A stretch of 64,000 nucleotides of DNA from Limnohabitans sp. MMS-10A-178. Lineage in GTDB: Bacteria > Pseudomonadota > Gammaproteobacteria > Burkholderiales > Burkholderiaceae_C. The stretch covers positions 1,116,001 through 1,180,000 of the forward strand of contig NZ_NERY01000001.1 in NCBI RefSeq assembly GCF_003063375.1, given 5' to 3'. Shown here piece by piece: positions 26,169-35,170 of this stretch. Each line of letters starts with the position of its first letter. Within the stretch, counting starts at the first letter, position 1. The position numbers and the translations under genes are program-made. The notes beneath the pieces were generated by a model, which worked only from the letters and a program-made list of their open reading frames with translations, made no database searches and had not been told where the DNA came from.

Positions 26169-27047
26169 TTAAGTGGAAACTTTATTCAAACTTCGTTCTC
26201 GAAGCGCGGTGGCGGCAATACCGCTCAAAATAATGATACATATTCCGGCCCAACCCATCCAAGGTATTTGATCACCAAACAAAAACAAACCAAACAAAGC
26301 TGAAAAAACAATGCCCGAGTATTGCAAGTTGGCAACGACCATGGTGGCGCCATCGTTGTAGGCGCGAGTCATGCACCATTGGCCCAGTGCGGCCAAAATG
26401 CCGATGGGCAACAACAGCCAAGCTTGTGGCCAAACCCATTCGCTGAAGCCCGTATAAAGCATGACAAGCGCGCCAGACACGGCGGCTGCCAATGAAAAAT
26501 AAAACACAGTGCGCTCAACCGGCTCACCCTCTCTGCCAAGTTCTGCCACTTGGATGTAGGCCAAGGCTGCAATCATGCCGGAGGCCAAGCCCACCAAGCC
26601 GGCAATCACTTGGTCTTGTTCGATGGTGGGCCTGAGGACCATGACCACGCCCAAAAAGCTGATGACCACCGTGAGCATCACGGGAAATTGGCGCATCACA
26701 TCATGGCGCTTGCCCTGCCAAAGTGTGGCGCCCACCAGAAAGGCAGCAACCCAAATGCCACTCATGTAGTTCAAGGTCATGGCCGTGGCCAAGGGCAGAT
26801 AAGCAATGGCATAAAACCAAGCAGCCAAAGAAACCACGCCTGTGAAGGCGCGCCAAGTGTGCATTTTGGGCACGGTGGTTTGAAGAGAAATGCCTTTGCG
26901 TTGACAAGCAATGGCCATGATCACCGCGCCAATAGCGCCACGATAAAAAACCAACTCAAAGGTGCTGAAGTAGGCTGCTGCAAACTTCACACACACACTC
27001 ATGATGGAGAAAAACAGCGAAGCCAAAACCATCCAGAGTGCTTGCAT
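26169..27047 (-). CDS. DMT-family (EamA) transporter
   Basis: A 292-residue inner-membrane protein with ten hydrophobic helices in two EamA repeats (first starting ALWMVLASLFFSIMSVCVKF, second LVGLASGMIAALAYIQVAEL). Such proteins export metabolites or amino acids, sometimes import them. I used the ATG at 27047, five bases after the Rieske gene stop; a GTG at 27104 would add 19 charged residues (QQDERNDEPSFKRLN) inside the upstream gene and no better ribosome site. It follows the Rieske oxygenase gene closely, so the two likely form one transcript. Substrate unknown. Confidence 0.88.
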   Translation of the reverse strand: MQALWMVLASLFFSIMSVCVKFAAAYFSTFELVFYRGAIGAVIMAIACQRKGISLQTTVPKMHTWRAFTGVVSLAAWFYAIAYLPLATAMTLNYMSGIWVAAFLVGATLWQGKRHDVMRQFPVMLTVVISFLGVVMVLRPTIEQDQVIAGLVGLASGMIAALAYIQVAELGREGEPVERTVFYFSLAAAVSGALVMLYTGFSEWVWPQAWLLLPIGILAALGQWCMTRAYNDGATMVVANLQYSGIVFSALFGLFLFGDQIPWMGWAGICIIILSGIAATALRERSLNKVST

Positions 27048-27052
27048 GCAAT

Positions 27053-28198
27053 TTAGTCGCTTGAAGCTAGGTTCGTCGTTTCGTTCATCTTGTTGCGGTA
27101 CCACTCGTGGAAGTGTTGCATGCCGTCTTCCATAGGGCTTTGGTAGGGCCCTACTTCGTTGTCACCGCGCTGCATGAGGGCTTTGCGGCCAGAGTCCATG
27201 CGCTCTGCAATTTCGTCGTCTTCGATGCAGGTTTCCATGTAAGCGGCTTTTTGGGCTTCTACGAACTCACGTTCAAATGCAACGATTTCTTCAGGGTAAT
27301 AAAACTCCACCATGTTCAGCGTTTTTTCGGGGCTGATGGGGTGCAAGGTAGAAACTGTGAGCACATGCGGATACCACTCCACCATGATGTGGGGGTAATA
27401 GGTGAGCCAGATGGCGCCATATTCGGGCACCGCGCCTTGGCGGTATTGCATGAGTTGCTTTTGCCAGCGCTCATACACAGGGCTGCCAGCTTTGCCCAAG
27501 CGGTTGGCAATGCCCACGGTTTGCACTGAAAACTCTTTTTTGAATTGCCAGCTCAGGTCGTCGCAGGTCACGAAGTTGCCAAGGCCGGGGTGAAAGGGCT
27601 CAACGTGGTAGTCCTCGAGGTAAACCTCGATGAAGGTTTTCCAGTTGTAGTTGCACTCGTGCAATTCCACATGGTCGAGCTTGAAACCCGTGAAATCCAA
27701 GGCCGCCCGAGGCCCCATGTCAGCCAAGTCGGCCTCAATGTCTCGGCCATTGTCTTCAAACAACAAACCGTTCCACTCGCGCAGCGGATAGTTCTTGAGA
27801 TTCAGACAGGGGTCTTGCGCAAAATGCGGGGCACCCAAAAGCTGACCTTGAGGGGCATAGGTCCAGCGGTGCAGTGGGCACACAATGTTGCCGCCCGCAC
27901 TGCCTTTTTGCTGCGTGTGAAGAGAGCCTCGACCTTGCAACATCACCGCTTGGCGATGCCTGCAAATGTTGGAAATCAATTCAACGCCTTGGTGGGAGCG
28001 AACCAAGGCCCGACCGCCTGCTTCTTGGGGCAAGGCGTGGTAGTCCCCAACGTCGGGAACGGACAATTGATGACCGACATAACGCGGGCCTTGCTGAAAA
28101 ATGGTTTTCAGCTCGCGCTGAAACAGCGCTTCATCAAAATAGCTTGAAACTGGTAGTTGGCTTGCGGCCTGCTGCAGTTGAAGACTTAAATCAGACAT
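27053..28198 (-). CDS. Rieske [2Fe-2S] ring-hydroxylating oxygenase, alpha subunit
   Basis: A 381-residue non-heme iron oxygenase. The Rieske cluster ligands are Cys79, His81, Cys107 and His110 (ICRHR and CPLHRW). The mononuclear iron centre is in EVYLEDYHVEPFH, His198 and His203, with Asp196 nearby for electron transfer; a carboxylate near residue 315-325 would be the third ligand. No beta subunit, ferredoxin or reductase gene is adjacent, so it is a stand-alone alpha-only type that borrows electrons. Its sequence is of the choline/carnitine or aromatic-acid demethylase-like branch. The downstream DMT permease may move its substrate or product. Confidence 0.88.
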   Translation of the reverse strand: MSDLSLQLQQAASQLPVSSYFDEALFQRELKTIFQQGPRYVGHQLSVPDVGDYHALPQEAGGRALVRSHQGVELISNICRHRQAVMLQGRGSLHTQQKGSAGGNIVCPLHRWTYAPQGQLLGAPHFAQDPCLNLKNYPLREWNGLLFEDNGRDIEADLADMGPRAALDFTGFKLDHVELHECNYNWKTFIEVYLEDYHVEPFHPGLGNFVTCDDLSWQFKKEFSVQTVGIANRLGKAGSPVYERWQKQLMQYRQGAVPEYGAIWLTYYPHIMVEWYPHVLTVSTLHPISPEKTLNMVEFYYPEEIVAFEREFVEAQKAAYMETCIEDDEIAERMDSGRKALMQRGDNEVGPYQSPMEDGMQHFHEWYRNKMNETTNLASSD

Positions 28199-28374
28199 GG
28201 GTGACCTGACCTAGAGACTCCCCCTATGAAGGGGCAGGAACAATGCGTGAACCCAAAGGCTCTGACGCGAAAAAAACGGACCTAAGCCCGCGGTGAATTC
28301 GTGATTGTACCCTCAGGTCAGCAAAATTGGGCTGAAGTCGACCTAAAATGGCCTCCTTTAGACACAAATTTGCC

Positions 28375-28629
28375 ATGCCCAAAGCCACTTCTTCACCAGA
28401 CAAAGCACCGGCCGAACAGGCGCTGCCCGCCAGCTATGAAGAGGCGGTTCAAGAGTTGGAGCAATTGTTGGCCAAATTGGAATCTGGCCAGCTGCCCCTT
28501 GATCAATTGCTGAGCCACTACCAACGCGGCGCCAGTCTGCTGGCCTATTGCCGCGAAAGATTGGCAGCCATTGAAAACCAAATCAATGTGTTGGATGAAG
28601 GGACCTTGAAACCTTGGGATGGTGCATGA
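28375..28629 (+). CDS. xseB: Exodeoxyribonuclease VII small subunit
   Basis: An 84-residue helical protein that binds the XseA large subunit to make exonuclease VII, which degrades single-stranded DNA. The core [34 protein letters not shown] and the following [10 protein letters not shown] are the standard XseB helix pair. I chose the ATG at 28375 (MPKATSS); an ATG at 28348 would add nine residues. Its stop overlaps the ispA start by ATGA. In many Proteobacteria xseB, ispA and dxs form this same operon. xseA is not in the window. Confidence 0.93.
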   Translation: MPKATSSPDKAPAEQALPASYEEAVQELEQLLAKLESGQLPLDQLLSHYQRGASLLAYCRERLAAIENQINVLDEGTLKPWDGA

Positions 28630-29573
28630 GTTCTTTCAATTCAAACCAATTTGATTTCAAGGCTTGGTCGGAACAGCGCCTCACTCAAGTCGAGCAAGTC
28701 CTCAAGCAAGGCATTGATGCCCACGCGCCTGCAAATTTAGGCCAAGCCATGCGCTATGCGGTATTGGACGGCGGCAAGCGCCTCAGGCCCCTGCTGGTGC
28801 TGGCTGCTGCAGAAGCTGTAGGCGTTGATTTGGAGGCCGCCACGGTGTCTGACCAGCCCAGTTCTTTGGCCGCACTCAGAGCGTCTTGTGCCGTTGAATT
28901 GATCCATGCGTATTCTTTGGTTCACGATGACATGCCCTGCATGGACAACGACGTGTTGCGCCGAGGCAAACCCACGGTGCATGTGAAATATGGCGAAGCG
29001 CAGGCTTTGCTGGCAGGCGATGCTTTGCAGGCTCTGGCGTTTGAGTTTTTAACCCCCCAAGACGGCAGCACAGAGTTCACAGTTCAGGCTGCTCAAGTGT
29101 CTTTGTTGGCCCGGGCTTCTGGCTATCACGGCATGGCGGGAGGCCAGGCCATCGATTTGGCCAGCGTAGGTTTGCCCTTGAACGAAACCCAATTGCGCCA
29201 AATGCACCGGCTCAAAACGGGTGCACTGCTTCTTTGCAGTGTGCAATTGGGCGCTGTGAGTGCAGGCAAACCATCCAGTCAAATCTTTGATGCTTTAAGC
29301 CAATATGCTGAGGCTCTTGGCTTGGCTTTTCAGGTGGTAGACGATATTTTAGATGTCACCTCCGACTCGGCCACTTTGGGCAAAACGGCAGGCAAGGACG
29401 CCGCAGCCGACAAGCCCACCTATGTGTCGCTGATGGGCTTGGCGCAAGCCGAGCAATTGGCCAACAAGCTTTATGCAGAATCCCTGGCAGCACTCGATGC
29501 CAGTGGCTTGAACACCACCGCCACTGCCGCTTTGCGCGCATTGGCCACACAAGTGGTGCAACGGAAAAATTAA
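28626..29573 (+). CDS. ispA: Farnesyl diphosphate synthase / short-chain polyprenyl synthase
   Basis: A 315-residue cytosolic prenyltransferase joining isopentenyl and allylic diphosphates into farnesyl diphosphate for quinones, undecaprenyl phosphate and other isoprenoids. The first Asp-rich motif is [10 protein letters not shown] and the second DDILDV; the GGKRLRPLL motif binds isopentenyl diphosphate. The residues just before the first motif (HAYSLVHDD) are small and bulky in the FPP-synthase pattern. The start at 28626 shares ATGA with xseB, and dxs begins two bases after its stop, so the three are co-translated. Confidence 0.95.
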   Translation: MSSFNSNQFDFKAWSEQRLTQVEQVLKQGIDAHAPANLGQAMRYAVLDGGKRLRPLLVLAAAEAVGVDLEAATVSDQPSSLAALRASCAVELIHAYSLVHDDMPCMDNDVLRRGKPTVHVKYGEAQALLAGDALQALAFEFLTPQDGSTEFTVQAAQVSLLARASGYHGMAGGQAIDLASVGLPLNETQLRQMHRLKTGALLLCSVQLGAVSAGKPSSQIFDALSQYAEALGLAFQVVDDILDVTSDSATLGKTAGKDAAADKPTYVSLMGLAQAEQLANKLYAESLAALDASGLNTTATAALRALATQVVQRKN

Positions 29574-29575
29574 AC

Positions 29576-31423
29576 ATGCTTGAATCGATTCACTCTCCCG
29601 CTGATCTTCGAAAATTGCAGCGCGGCGACTTACCCCGTGTGGCGGCTGACGTGCGTCAGTGTGTTTTAGACAATGTGTCTCAAACTGGGGGCCACCTCAG
29701 CTCCAATTTGGGCACTGTAGAGCTCACAGTGGCGCTGCACTATGTGTTCAACACACCCGAAGATCGCATCGTGTGGGATGTGGGTCACCAAACTTATCCG
29801 CACAAAATTTTGACGGGCAGGCGCGAGCGCATGCCAACGCTTCGTCAATTGGGTGGCCTCTCTGGATTTCCTCGCCGAGACGAAAGTGAATACGACACCT
29901 TTGGCACAGCGCACTCGTCTACCAGCATTTCGGCTGCTCTGGGCATGGCCATTGCGGCGCGCCAAAAGGGTGAATCTCGTCACGCCATTGCTGTCATTGG
30001 CGATGGCGCCATGACCGCCGGCATGGCCTTTGAAGCCATGAACAACGCGGGCATTGAAGACTGCAGATTGTTGGTCATCTTGAACGACAACGACATGTCC
30101 ATCAGTCCGCCAGTTGGCGCACTGAACCGTTACTTGGCACAGTTGATGAGTGGGCGCTTTTACTCCACTGCCAAAAGCATGGGCAAGAATGTTCTCAAAG
30201 GCGCACCACCTCTCTTTGAATTGGCCAAGCGTTTTGAACAGCATGCCAAAGGCATGGTGGTGCCAGCCACCATGTTTGAGCAATTTGGTTTCAATTACAT
30301 CGGACCCATCGATGGCCACGATTTAGATTCGCTCATCCCCACTTTGGAAAATATCAAGCACTTGCAAGGCCCTCAGTTTTTGCATGTGATCACCAAAAAA
30401 GGGCAGGGCTACCGCTTGGCCGAAGAAGATCCAGTGAACTACCACGGTCCTGGCAAGTTCGACCCCAAGGTGGGCTTGGTGCCGGCCATCAAGCTGGCCA
30501 AACCAGCCTTCATGCACATTTTTGGCCAATGGCTGTGCGACATGGCTGCCGCCGACAAACGCTTGGTGGGCATCACCCCCGCCATGCGCGAGGGCTCTGG
30601 CATGGTGGAGTTTCACAAGCGCTTTCCCGATCGTTATTACGATGTGGGCATTGCTGAGCAACATGCCGTCACCTTTGCTGCTGGCTTGGCTTGTGAAGGC
30701 CTCAAGCCCGTGGTAGCCATTTATTCCACGTTTTTGCAGCGCGGCTACGATCAGTTGATTCACGATGTGGCTTTGCAAAACCTGCCTGTGGTGTTTGCCC
30801 TAGACAGAGCAGGCTTGGTTGGGGCCGATGGCGCTACGCATGCTGGCGCCTACGACATTGCTTATTTGCGTTGCATTCCCAATATGTCGATTGCTTGCCC
30901 AAGTGATGAGCGCGAGTGCCGCTTGTTGCTGAGCACAGCCTACGCGCAGAATCACCCAGTGGCAGTGCGTTATCCCCGAGGTGCGGGGGTGGGCGTTGCG
31001 GCGGGTACCGATTTAGACACGGTGCCCTTGGGCAAGGCCGAGATTCGCCGTGAGGGTGCTGTTCTTTGCATTTTGGCATTTGGCACCCTGCTTTACCCTG
31101 CGCTTGAAGTGGCAGAAAAATTGAATGCCACGGTGGTTAACATGCGCTGGGCCAAACCCTTGGATGAGAGCATGGTCTTGCAAATGGCTGCCAAACACAC
31201 CTGTTTTGTCAGCTTGGAAGACGCGTGCGTGATGGGTGGTGCAGGTAGCGCGGTGGGTGAGTTCCTGCAAAAATCGAATTTGCAGATCCCCTTGTTATCA
31301 TTGGGGCTTCCAGATCAGTTCATTGAACATGGAGACCCCGCCAAATTGATGGCCATGCAGGGTCTGGATGCCTCAGGCATCGAAAAAGCAATTTCAAATC
31401 AATGGCCTCACATCAAATTTTGA
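29576..31423 (+). CDS. dxs: 1-deoxy-D-xylulose-5-phosphate synthase
   Basis: A 615-residue thiamine-diphosphate enzyme making DXP from pyruvate and glyceraldehyde-3-phosphate, the first step of the MEP isoprenoid pathway. Visible blocks are [11 protein letters not shown] and [15 protein letters not shown] at the N-terminus, the thiamine-binding [18 protein letters not shown] to NDNDMSIS, and [19 protein letters not shown] [18 protein letters not shown] with the catalytic Glu. The C-terminal transketolase-like domain has [17 protein letters not shown]. It ends the xseB-ispA-dxs operon, followed by a terminator. Confidence 0.97.
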   Translation: MLESIHSPADLRKLQRGDLPRVAADVRQCVLDNVSQTGGHLSSNLGTVELTVALHYVFNTPEDRIVWDVGHQTYPHKILTGRRERMPTLRQLGGLSGFPRRDESEYDTFGTAHSSTSISAALGMAIAARQKGESRHAIAVIGDGAMTAGMAFEAMNNAGIEDCRLLVILNDNDMSISPPVGALNRYLAQLMSGRFYSTAKSMGKNVLKGAPPLFELAKRFEQHAKGMVVPATMFEQFGFNYIGPIDGHDLDSLIPTLENIKHLQGPQFLHVITKKGQGYRLAEEDPVNYHGPGKFDPKVGLVPAIKLAKPAFMHIFGQWLCDMAAADKRLVGITPAMREGSGMVEFHKRFPDRYYDVGIAEQHAVTFAAGLACEGLKPVVAIYSTFLQRGYDQLIHDVALQNLPVVFALDRAGLVGADGATHAGAYDIAYLRCIPNMSIACPSDERECRLLLSTAYAQNHPVAVRYPRGAGVGVAAGTDLDTVPLGKAEIRREGAVLCILAFGTLLYPALEVAEKLNATVVNMRWAKPLDESMVLQMAAKHTCFVSLEDACVMGGAGSAVGEFLQKSNLQIPLLSLGLPDQFIEHGDPAKLMAMQGLDASGIEKAISNQWPHIKF

Positions 31424-31444
31424 TTTGAGACAAGCCAAAAGGGT

Positions 31445-31477
31445 AAACCCCTTCTAATAGGGGTTTCATTTTTTTTT
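31445..31477 (+). terminator. Intrinsic terminator after dxs
   Basis: The stem AAACCCC/GGGGTTT with an 8-base loop is followed by CA and a run of nine or more T, 22 bases after the dxs stop. It separates the isoprenoid operon from the TRAP permease genes. Confidence 0.8.
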
Positions 31478-31511
31478 ACAATTAACGGTTGTTATTTTTC
31501 CTGGAGTCAAT

Positions 31512-32129
31512 ATGGATTCTTTGTTATCTCTGTCCAAAAGGATAGACCAATTCAGTGAGTGGGTTGGCAAGTGGGTTGCTTGGTTGGTACTTTTTTCAGT
31601 GCTGATCAGTACAGGCAATGCCATTTCACGCAAGGCGTTCAACCTCAGCTCCAATGCTTTTCTGGAAGTTCAGTGGTACATGTTTGCTGCGGTTTTCATG
31701 CTTGCAGCGGGCTACACCTTGTTGCGTCAAGAGCACGTGAAAATTGACGTTGTGTCGGGTAGATTCTCAAAGCGAACTCAAATTTGGATTGACATTGTGG
31801 GCATTTGCTTCTTTTTGATCCCATTTGTGGCTTACATCATCTATTTGGCCATGCCACTGGTCATTAACGCTTTTGTCACCAAGGAAATGTCATCCAATGC
31901 TGGCGGTTTGATTCGCTGGCCCGTGTTTGCCATGTTGCCTTTGGGCCTTTTGTTGTTGGGTATTCAAGGTGTCTCTGAAGTCATCAAGCGCTTTGCGTTC
32001 TTGCAAGGCATGATTCCTGACCCTACTAAAAAGCCTGGCGTCAAAACCCCCGAGGAAGAATTTGCAGAATTCTTGTTGCAAAAAGAAGTTGCTGCCCGTG
32101 AAGCGGCCCAAATGGGAGCCCAAAAATGA
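31512..32129 (+). CDS. TRAP transporter small permease (DctQ type)
   Basis: A 205-residue inner-membrane protein with four helices (WVAWLVLFSVLISTGNAI, EVQWYMFAAVFMLAAGYTLL, IWIDIVGICFFLIPFVAYIIYLAM, WPVFAMLPLGLLLLGIQGV), the DctQ subunit of a sodium-driven TRAP importer. EVQWYMFAA and the Arg-Gln-Glu-His turn (LLRQEHVKIDV) are family marks. A cytosolic charged tail of about 35 residues ends the protein. A GGAG site lies five bases before the ATG. Its stop overlaps the large permease start (ATGA). Confidence 0.9.
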   Translation: MDSLLSLSKRIDQFSEWVGKWVAWLVLFSVLISTGNAISRKAFNLSSNAFLEVQWYMFAAVFMLAAGYTLLRQEHVKIDVVSGRFSKRTQIWIDIVGICFFLIPFVAYIIYLAMPLVINAFVTKEMSSNAGGLIRWPVFAMLPLGLLLLGIQGVSEVIKRFAFLQGMIPDPTKKPGVKTPEEEFAEFLLQKEVAAREAAQMGAQK

Positions 32130-33847
32130 CTGAATTCCTAATCGCCAACATGGCGCCCATCATGTTCGTCTCGCTGATCATCTTTTTGATGTTCGGTTAT
32201 GCGGTCTCATTCTCATTGGCTGCTTGCGGCTTGTTCTTTGGTTTTGTGGGTGTTGAGCTGGGTGTCATTCAAGCCAGTTTCTTGCAAAGTTTGCCGCTTC
32301 GCATGTTTGGCATCATGCAAAACGACACGCTGCTCGCCATTCCCTTCTTCACCTTCATGGGCTTGATTCTGGAACGCTCCGGTATGGCAGAAGATTTGCT
32401 GGACACCATTGGCCAGCTCTTTGGCCCCATTCGAGGCGGCTTGGCGTTTGCCGTTATTTTTGTGGGTGCCATGTTGGCCGCCACAACGGGTGTGGTGGCC
32501 GCTTCTGTCATTTCAATGGGCCTTATTTCGCTGCCCATCATGCTGCGATATGGCTACGACCGCCGCATTGCGGGGGGCGTGATTGCGGCCTCTGGCACCT
32601 TGGCTCAAATCATTCCGCCTTCTTTGGTGTTGATTGTGTTGGCCGACCAATTGGGCAGAAGCGTGGGCGACCTCTACAAAGGCGCCTTTGTTCCAGGCTT
32701 TGTACTCACAGGCTTGTATGTGGGCTACATCGTCCTGATCAGCTTCATCAAGCCTCAATGGGTTCCTGCATTGCCACCTGAAGCACGCACCATCAAGGAA
32801 GCCGATGGCACTTCAGGTCTTCGGTCTTTGAGCATTCTCACTTTGGTTTCCTTGGCAGCAGCCATTGGCTTCGCCAAATGGCTGCCAGACACAACGCCTA
32901 CCGATGAAACCATCGTGGTGTCCATGTGTGTGGGTGTGGGTGTTGCCTTCTTTGCAGCCATCATCAACAAAGTGACCAAGATGGGCTTGTTGTCCAATAT
33001 GGCTGAGCGTGTTACTTTTGTGCTCATTCCACCTTTGGCGCTTATTTTCTTGGTGCTGGGTACCATTTTCTTGGGCATTGCAACGCCTACCGAAGGTGGT
33101 GCGATGGGTGCTGTGGGTGCTTTGGTCATGGCCATTGCCCGCAATCGCATTGACATGAAACTCATGCGTCAGGCCATGGACTCCACCATGAAGCTGTCAT
33201 GCTTTGTGTTGTTCATTCTCATTGGCGCCACTGTTTTCAGCTTGGCATTCCAGGGTGTGGACGGCCACATTTGGGTGGAGCATTTGTTGACCGGCTTGCC
33301 TGGCGGCCAATTGGGCTTCTTGATTGTGGTGAACATCTTGGTGTTCATCTTGGCCTTCTTCTTAGACTTCTTCGAGTTGGCATTCATCATCATCCCGCTC
33401 ATTGGACCAGTCGCTGAAAAGATTGGCATTGACTTGGTCTGGTTCGGGGTGTTGTTGGCCGTGAACATGCAGACTTCGTTCATGCACCCACCTTTCGGTT
33501 TTGCATTGTTCTACTTGCGCAGTGTGGCCCCGACCGAAGATTACGTCGACAGGGTCACTAAGAAGCCCATTAAGAAAATCACCATTGAACAGATCTATTG
33601 GGGTGCAGTGCCCTTCGTGATCATCCAATTGATCATGGTGGCATTGATCATTGCGTTCCCAGGCATCGTCTCTACTGGTGGTAGCAAAGAGCCCATTGTG
33701 GATGCCGAAGCCGTCATGATGCAAATGCGCCAAGAATCGGACGATCAAGCCACCGAGGCTGAAAAAACAGAGAATCAAGGTGATCAGGTTGATCCTGTGA
33801 AGGCTCTGATGGAGTCGATGAAAGACGACCCTGCCAAGAAGCCTTGA
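32126..33847 (+). CDS. TRAP transporter large permease (DctM type) with extended C-terminal tail
   Basis: A 573-residue permease with about 12-13 helices. Family blocks are FFTFMGLILERSGMAEDLLDTIG, GPIRGGLAFAVIFVGAMLAATTGVVAASVISMG, and PPSLVLIVLADQLG. A central, poorly conserved stretch of about 60 residues and a C-terminal tail of roughly 50 charged residues (EAVMMQMRQESDDQATEAEK, then VKALMESMKDDPAKKP) are longer than in most DctM proteins. It overlaps the small permease by ATGA. The binding protein is convergent downstream rather than upstream in the same operon. Probable cargo: 2-oxo acids or related carboxylates, judged from that binding protein. Confidence 0.92.
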   Translation: MTEFLIANMAPIMFVSLIIFLMFGYAVSFSLAACGLFFGFVGVELGVIQASFLQSLPLRMFGIMQNDTLLAIPFFTFMGLILERSGMAEDLLDTIGQLFGPIRGGLAFAVIFVGAMLAATTGVVAASVISMGLISLPIMLRYGYDRRIAGGVIAASGTLAQIIPPSLVLIVLADQLGRSVGDLYKGAFVPGFVLTGLYVGYIVLISFIKPQWVPALPPEARTIKEADGTSGLRSLSILTLVSLAAAIGFAKWLPDTTPTDETIVVSMCVGVGVAFFAAIINKVTKMGLLSNMAERVTFVLIPPLALIFLVLGTIFLGIATPTEGGAMGAVGALVMAIARNRIDMKLMRQAMDSTMKLSCFVLFILIGATVFSLAFQGVDGHIWVEHLLTGLPGGQLGFLIVVNILVFILAFFLDFFELAFIIIPLIGPVAEKIGIDLVWFGVLLAVNMQTSFMHPPFGFALFYLRSVAPTEDYVDRVTKKPIKKITIEQIYWGAVPFVIIQLIMVALIIAFPGIVSTGGSKEPIVDAEAVMMQMRQESDDQATEAEKTENQGDQVDPVKALMESMKDDPAKKP

Positions 33848-33862
33848 TCGACTGAATGCAGA

Positions 33863-33895
33863 CAACAAAAAACCCGCCAAGGCGGGTTTTTTGTT
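33863..33895. terminator. Symmetric bidirectional terminator between convergent TRAP genes
   Basis: CAACAAAAAACCCGCC, an AA loop and the exact reverse complement give a symmetric stem with A/T runs on both sides. It ends both the permease operon and the convergent binding-protein gene. Confidence 0.92.
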
Positions 33896-33946
33896 GGACT
33901 GAGAAAACTGCAGTACAAAGCTGCTTTAGAGGGCAGCCCAGTTCAA

Positions 33947-35029
33947 TTACAGCTTCTGGCGTTCCATGAAGTTGTTCATGCTGGACTCAGCCAAGCTGAA
34001 CCACTGATTGGCTTCGCGACGGTAGTTGGAGTAGTCGGTGTAGATTTTTTTCCACTCAGGGTTAGTGTTGCTCAAGTTTGAGTAGACTTCTTGTGAAGAC
34101 TTGAACGCAGCTTCCATGACATCACGGGGGAATGCCCGCAATTTGGCGCCTTGACCAATGAGGGTCTTCAATGCCGCTGGGTTTTTGTAGTCATACTTGG
34201 CAATCATGTCGGTGCCGGCATAAGTAGAGGCGCATTCAATGATGGCCTTGTACTCGCTTGACAAACCGTCATAAGCCTTTTGATTGACGTACAGAGCCAA
34301 CTGTGGGCCCACTTCCCAGAAGCCAGGGAAGTAGTAGTTGGGCGCCACTTTGTTCAGACCCAATTTTTGGTCATCGTAAGGGCCAACCCACTCGGCGGCG
34401 TCAATGGTGCCTTTTTCCAGGGCTTGGTAAATCTCACCACCAGGAATGTTTTGGGGCACAACACCCAGAGGTTCCAAAACCTTGCCGCCGAAACCGCCCA
34501 CGCGGAATTTCAAGCCCTTCATGTCGGCCAAAGATTTGATCTCTTTGCGATACCAGCCGCCCATTTGAACGCCTGTGTTGCCCATTGGGAAGTTAACAAT
34601 ACCCACTTTGGCGTAGAACTCACGGAAAAGCTTTAAGCCGTTGCCTTCGTACATCCAAGCGTTCATTTGACGGGCGTTCAAGCCGAAAGGAATGGCGCAA
34701 TCCATCGCGTATGTTGGATCTTTACCGAAGAAGTAGTAAGGCGCTGTGTTGGCCATTTCGACGGTGCCGTTGGACACGCCGTCGAGCACGCCAAATGCGG
34801 GCATCAATTCGCCAGCAGCGTGGGTGGTGATGGTGAACTTGCCGCCAGACAATTCGCTAACCTTTTTAGCAAACACGTCGCAAACACCGAACAATGTATC
34901 GAGCGATTTTGGAAAGCTCGAAGCACAGCGCCAGCGCAATGTGGCTTGTGCGTGAATGATGGCTGGGGCTGAGCCTGCGGCCAAGACGCCAGCAATACCG
35001 GCATTTTTAATTAGGGAACGACGATCCAT
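33947..35029 (-). CDS. TRAP transporter solute-binding protein, TakP-like (2-oxo acid type)
   Basis: A 360-residue periplasmic binding protein. It opens with a twin-arginine-like signal (MDRRSLIKNAGIAGVLAAG, cleavage near IIHAQ). Blocks WRCASSFPKSLDTLFG, GNTGVQMGGWYRKEI, FRVGGFGGKVLEPLGVVPQNI and AAEWVGPYDDQKLG closely follow Rhodobacter TakP, which binds 2-oxo acids such as pyruvate; the Arg in FRVGGF and the Trp-Val-Gly-Pro-Tyr loop line that pocket. I chose the ATG at 35029 because GGAG sits eight bases upstream; a GTG three codons earlier is less likely. It is convergent with its presumed permeases, so the two halves are regulated apart. Confidence 0.9.
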   Translation of the reverse strand: MDRRSLIKNAGIAGVLAAGSAPAIIHAQATLRWRCASSFPKSLDTLFGVCDVFAKKVSELSGGKFTITTHAAGELMPAFGVLDGVSNGTVEMANTAPYYFFGKDPTYAMDCAIPFGLNARQMNAWMYEGNGLKLFREFYAKVGIVNFPMGNTGVQMGGWYRKEIKSLADMKGLKFRVGGFGGKVLEPLGVVPQNIPGGEIYQALEKGTIDAAEWVGPYDDQKLGLNKVAPNYYFPGFWEVGPQLALYVNQKAYDGLSSEYKAIIECASTYAGTDMIAKYDYKNPAALKTLIGQGAKLRAFPRDVMEAAFKSSQEVYSNLSNTNPEWKKIYTDYSNYRREANQWFSLAESSMNNFMERQKL

Positions 35030-35083
35030 GGGGTTCACTCCGGAAGTCTAAGTTGATGAATTCAGGTCGCCAAGACGACACCG

Positions 35084-35101
35084 ATGACTGGGAACAGTCA
35101 T
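35084..35101. promoter_or_regulatory. Perfect inverted repeat upstream of the TakP-like gene (candidate operator)
   Basis: ATGACTG-GGAA-CAGTCAT: 7-bp arms and a 4-bp spacer, 55-72 bases before the start codon. On the minus strand a TACAAT box at 35113-35108 would place the RNA start at about 35101, so the repeat would sit at +1 to +18, a repressor position. It could also act as an RNA hairpin. Confidence 0.4.
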
Positions 35102-35170
35102 TTAGACATTGTAAGAAATTTGCAACTCCCTTTTGTCGAGGGTTTTCCCTTCGATTGATGGATGTTTGAT

